25,055 bases of DNA, taken from positions 1-25,055 of IMG/VR virus record IMGVR_UViG_3300042470_000069. One strand, written 5' to 3'. Positions 12,001 to 18,000 of this stretch are shown in pieces. The translations under genes and the position numbers were made by a program. Numbering within the stretch: the stretch's first letter is position 1; each line of letters begins with the position of its first letter. The notes under the pieces are model-generated. The model saw only the letters and a list, made by a program, of their open reading frames with translations, was not told the DNA's origin and did no database searches. This DNA is from a virus.

Positions 12001-15000
12001 ATATACCCCAGTTCTCGTATATGTCGTAATCGATACCGCCTTGAGGTAAGTTAGCACCCTTGAATGCCTTAACTGCGTTCAATGTACCTTTTTCTTTGAT
12101 CAAGTTTTTATAGATGTTGACCTGTGTGATGTCTGTCAAGTCAGCACTTGCCATGTATTCTCTTGGTCTAAATCCAATCAAACTGAAACTCAACAAATCT
12201 GCATCTTTTTCTAAGTTGGCAGTGTTGGTGTTGTAGTACAATGCGCTCTCATAACTACGTGTGCTACTGTTCGGTAATAATCCTTTTTGAATCTCATCGT
12301 AATCAGTTTGCTTCCACTCTTCTTCTTTGAATTTCTTTCCAGGCTGCACGATCTGCAATGCAGTGAAGAATTTGTTTTTGTACTTGACGATAGCGCCCTT
12401 AGTATACTTTAAGTCAGGGCTCCACTGTTCGATATTATCTTGATTATAGATGAAACCGCTAGCAAATAATGTTCCGTTCCATTCTCCGCTCTTAGTGCCG
12501 CGTAGATATATGCGGTTCTGCTTTAATCCTGATATCAGATTATAGATAGTGTCGTTGAACAATGTCTCATTCTGGAAAACAATACCGTGTTCGATATTGC
12601 TTAGATTGAATTGTCCATATGCTACTGCATCACCTTCGTTGAGTGGTTTAACAGAGAACAAAGTGCCATCTCTGAATATGTTCAAATCTTTATTCTGTAT
12701 AGGATACAGATTGTTGTTTAATATGAAATTATTATTAGCATAAGTCAATGGTTGTACAACTTGACTTTCTTTGTTGATAGTCAATTGTAGTGCCGCTGGA
12801 TTCAATGTCAATATACTACCTTGTGTCCAGCCTGTCTGTGCCCAATATAAGAACTCGGCGACCATCTGTCTCCAAGATACTTGTATGTTCTGTATCTGGT
12901 CATCAAATACTGCACCATTCTCTTCTAACCAAGCACCGTAGTTCAACAAGAACTGTGATACTTCTTGGTATGTATAGAATACAGTGCCATATGGTACGAT
13001 CTCTTCTTGTGCTGTATATCTATCTGCTACTTGTATGCTGACATCTTGTACTGTTATTCTGCTTCTTTGACCATTTGTTATAGGTTTCAAAGTCTTGAAA
13101 TATGCAGTAGTCTGGCTGTTACCAAACACAGCAAATCCTTCAGCCACGCTTTGTACTACTACACCTGAGTATACCAATTTTGTCATTGGTTGATTCTCGT
13201 ATAGTATTACTTGATAACTTTCATCAGGAATCAACAATGAACTGTTTCTTGATTCAGGTGTTCCTTTTTCTACAAAGAACTTCAATAATGACTTATCGCT
13301 AAAGCCTGCTAGGCGATATACTAATCTTACGTCTAAGTTATTCAATAGGTCAGTGATGTTCTGGGTAGCATCAACACCTAACTGTTTCTGATAGTCTACT
13401 ATCCAGTTTAAGTATGATGTCTTGGCGACACCATTGCCATAAATCTCTATCTCTGACGGCACTAAGTGTGTTCTACCATTTACTAAGAACTGATTAAACT
13501 CAACATTGTATTTGTAGTTGTCAATGTCAGCACCTAGATTATAGAATATAGCAGGTTTCAATAATGCTTCAAGGCGCATCAAGTCGAACGGATATGTTGA
13601 ACTCTTGCGATATGAATATTCTACTGGAGCATCATCACCCACTCTCCAATCGCGCTGGAATGATAGTTGATTATAGTTTGCGATGACTGTATCTAATGGT
13701 TCTTTTAGATTGCCTTGGTCGTCGACCGGTATGATATCTAGCAACCCTGGTCTCTGATATAATGGTCTTACTATAGGATCGCCGTTATTATAATCGATAC
13801 CATCTTGTAAATCTGTCCACAATATCAAGTTGTCACTAGTATATGGTGCGGCTCCATAACGACCTTCCCACCAAGTTGGTTTGTTAGCGTAACCTATCAT
13901 AGCCCATGGTGTCAAGTTTGGTGTTGAAGTGTCATATACATATTCATATATGCCTCTCCAATATCCTTGCAATATCTGGCTACCATCTAACTTGAATGTG
14001 CTTTGTTCTCTGTAGTTGTATGTATAAGGGTCGGTTGATCTATACAATTGAGTTTTGTAATTCAATCTATTTTGGCCGGCCCAGTCTAAGAAGTTTCTGC
14101 TGTATATATCAGTCCATTCAAAATAAGTCAATGATGAATCTCTGAAGTACCCCGGTACGATCTCTGCAAGATCGACAGGTAAAGTATTGCTTAACTTGAT
14201 GTTATTATAAACTCTAGTCTCAAATTCTAATAAAGCCTGATCTCTGAAATCTACAGGTAATCCTATAACTTCATTATAGTCACCGTATAATTTATTATAC
14301 GAACCATCATGTCCTTGTATGAAATATGTTGGTTCTTGATAAGTGGTATCTAGTAAAACTTTAGGTTCGTATAATGGATACAAGCCTAATTTAGTAGGAG
14401 TGTTTGGAATATATGAACCATATGTCTGGTTATATTCTTTGATGATGATCTTATCGCCACTCTCTAAAAATTTAGTTACTGTTACGCTAGGGCTGTCTGT
14501 GCTTACGATATATTCAATATTTTTTATTAATTGTTTTGTTACTATTATACCTTGTATTCTTCGTTGCGAGTATACCAGCACGCCGTCATAATTGGCTGTG
14601 CTGAAATCGTAAATCTTGCTCAATGGGAATACACTAGTCTCAGACTGGTTAGCAAAATTGTATGTGTTACTGATATATGGCGCCTTGTTAGGTATCATAT
14701 CAGACCAGAAGAAAGGTTGTTCTTGGCTCTTGACTGAAGTTATAACATCAATCGCTTCATCCAACAACATTGCTGGATCGTATTTTTGCTGGTATGATAT
14801 CTTATCGACAGTATCGATCAAGAGAGTCTTAAATTTAATGTACTCTCTACTGTTGTACATCAAAGCATCATATAAGTTGTTTCTAGGATTTCTTAATAAT
14901 GCGCCGGGTAATACTAAACTTGCGCTATTCTGAATAATGCGATTACCCCATGGCACTAAGTTACCTAGATCACGATAATTGTTAGGACCAAACATTACTC

Positions 15001-18000
15001 CGGTAGTGTCTGGATTGTTATCATAGATAGATTGATAATGACCGCGAATATCTCCTATATCTACAGTTGCAGGATCAGCATTGAATGGATTATTTGATAA
15101 GTTGATAGGTATAGTATAATACGCATCTTGGCTTACCTTATCGCTCAATATCAATACTTGTATAGGTGTATCAATGTCTTCTGTTAACTTGATTGTGATT
15201 ATAGTTGATGTTGAAGTATTTTCCACAGTATAATCAGTATCCAACGTCAATATATCATTGTTGTTGTATACTTCAAGGCTTGGCCATATAGTATCATCTA
15301 CGTTTAACTGTGGTACATTAACAGTCACAGTATAATCAAAAGTATCACCTGGATCTAATACCGTTACAGGATTGTTTGCTTTATAATCAAATTGGAATAA
15401 TTGATATTGTGTACTTGGTGCTACTGCTGTCTGCCAGCCGATCAATCTTTCATAATCAACTCTAGATGAATAATTGTATACAAAACCATTCTTTACAGTC
15501 GATGTTATAGAATTTCCGTTATTGATATAATCAAATGTTTGAGTATATAATGATACTTCGAATGATATATCACCTACGTTATTGATCGAACTGAAACTGA
15601 TAGGGAAACCTAAAATCGTGTCATTGATTCCTACGCCAAGTTTATAGTTGAACAACTTACAACCATCAAATGTTGAAGAGTTATATACAACTTGGTCACC
15701 ATAACTTATGCCGTTTTCATCAAAGATATCAAACAACGGTGCTTGATTGACTGTCTGTTTTTGTTGTGCTTGAACATAATCTAAGCCGTTAAAATAGAAA
15801 GTTTTTCCTATGTTGTTGAAACCTCTTTGTACCGCAAACATATCATCGTCAACAACATCACCGTCTGCTGTTTCAGTAAGTGTAATGACTGGATATGTTT
15901 CGGATCCGGTAGTATTAAAGTTTACTGTGTAAATCTTGTTTCTGATTAATTCATTTTCGTCTGCGGCAAATACTACTCTTGATCCTGGGAACAAGAGTAA
16001 GTCAGCGTTATTCTTTGTAGCAGCCACAAAACTTGCACCGGTACCCGATGCGATGTCTGCAGGTAAAGGCCAATATACAGTAAGCAAATAAGGATCAGTA
16101 GTATCTACAGAAAGAATTCTAGTTCCGGCTGGTAATCTGCTCTCTTCACCTAAGATCAAATCATTGATCCATTGTCCTTGTGTGAATACACCTGTGACAT
16201 AATCAGGGTCGATACTTACTGTAGTGACTGTTTTTGGTAGTATTTGTCCTGAACCTTGCACGGCGGTTCCTGTACCGAAAGCGGATCCGGTGGCGACGAA
16301 ATTTTGCGGCATCGCTGAACCAAGACCTACATCTGCACTTACTACTGTTATCTTATCGCCTACTTTGTATGTGACTCCTGTAGTACCGGCTACAACGTTC
16401 CAATCAGTACCTACACCCAAATCCCATATAAAATACACATTACCGGGTACTAATAAACCTGAATTGACCGTAGCATTACCTATCAATTGCCATTGAGTAG
16501 TACCTAGACTTACTATTGAATATTCTAAACCAGCAGTCAATGAATCTGAATTAACTATACCACTTTGTGTTGCTTGGAATAATGTTTTTAATGCTGTACC
16601 ATTGCCAGTACCATCGCCCGGAGTTAGTGCAGTAAATATAGTACCTACGCTATAAGATCCAGGTCCACCTATTGTTACCCAATCGGTAGTGCCTAGATCA
16701 GTAATGATATATTCTTCATTGGTCTCGAATTCACCGTCTTGTTGTGATTCGGCTCCTAATAATTCCCATGTCTCTGCCTCTGTAGTTCCTAGGCTAGTGA
16801 TCTGATAATATTGATCTTGCAATAATGATGACAGTGTTACAGATATATTATTAGGATTAATAGTTCCTTCATATTCAGTATATGTCTGTACATCAGGATA
16901 ATAATTCTGTTGATTTTCAACAAAGTCAAATGCGTTGGTTGTTCTTGTATCTATAAAGTCTATATTATTTTTACCAACGATACCTGAATTGAATAACTTC
17001 AAATTAGGATAGAATTCAATGATGGGTCTTTTTGCTTTGTTTAAAGGAGTAGCATAAACATCCGGGATAGTAGGATTGTTATTGTATTCTGCTGTGGAAT
17101 TGATGACATCAATATGGAACCAGCGATTGCTACGTGACCATGCATTCTTGTTTATTGAATTTCTTGCTATGGTTATGTAATCAGGTGTTTCTGGAACATT
17201 CAAACTATCGTCATATGGTCCTATGTCATACGGTAATATATCATATGGACTTGATGTTAGTGTAGTGAAAGGTTCTGGTACTACTAATTCTTCTACTGAG
17301 ATCAATTCGATTCCTGTACCTACACCTTGAACGTAATATTCTCCGTCCAAGTAACTTCTAGGAATCACGTCACCGCTAAATTGTACTTTCAATCCATTGG
17401 TGAATACTACGCCGTTTTTAGCAGTGTAGTTTATTTTTCCAAGTATATCGTTAGTTACGTCGATTACGTTAGTCTCATTATTTTCAATTAGTTTGATTAT
17501 ACCAACTCTGTTAGGGTTAGTGCCATCTTGATAATAAAGAGTATCTAAAGGTGCAGATATATATGGAATTAATTCTATGTAGCCGGCTAGATTTTTAAAG
17601 AAGTTAAGACCTACATATTGTGTACCGTATAACGCAGTGATCTTTTGTTCGATAGGTATCAATCCTGCAGGGATAAGTCTTAATGTAGGATCATCTCTAT
17701 CACCTTCGAAAATGATCGTATAGAAATTATCGTTTACTTCTGTATAGAAACCTTCTTCATATTGACCTTGATTAATGAAAGCAGTCATGCTTCCTGAGGC
17801 AGCCGATATCGGACTGAATGTAGGACCATTCAATGATTCTGATATAGTGATGGTGTTATCGCTAGGATTAATACCAGTGATATAATAGATTGTAGGTTCA
17901 TATTCAACTACTAATCCAGTTGTTGATGGTATAGAGTCACAAGTAAATATCTTACCCAATTGTATAGCATAAACATTGATCGTGTCTCTTGGTATATTTT

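Noticed and set aside
14343-14933. Three overlapping plus-strand frames of 68-105 codons
   Set aside because: They are antisense to the conserved aromatic-rich core of the giant protein. They overlap each other in different frames and show no domain, so they are chance openings in AT-rich DNA.
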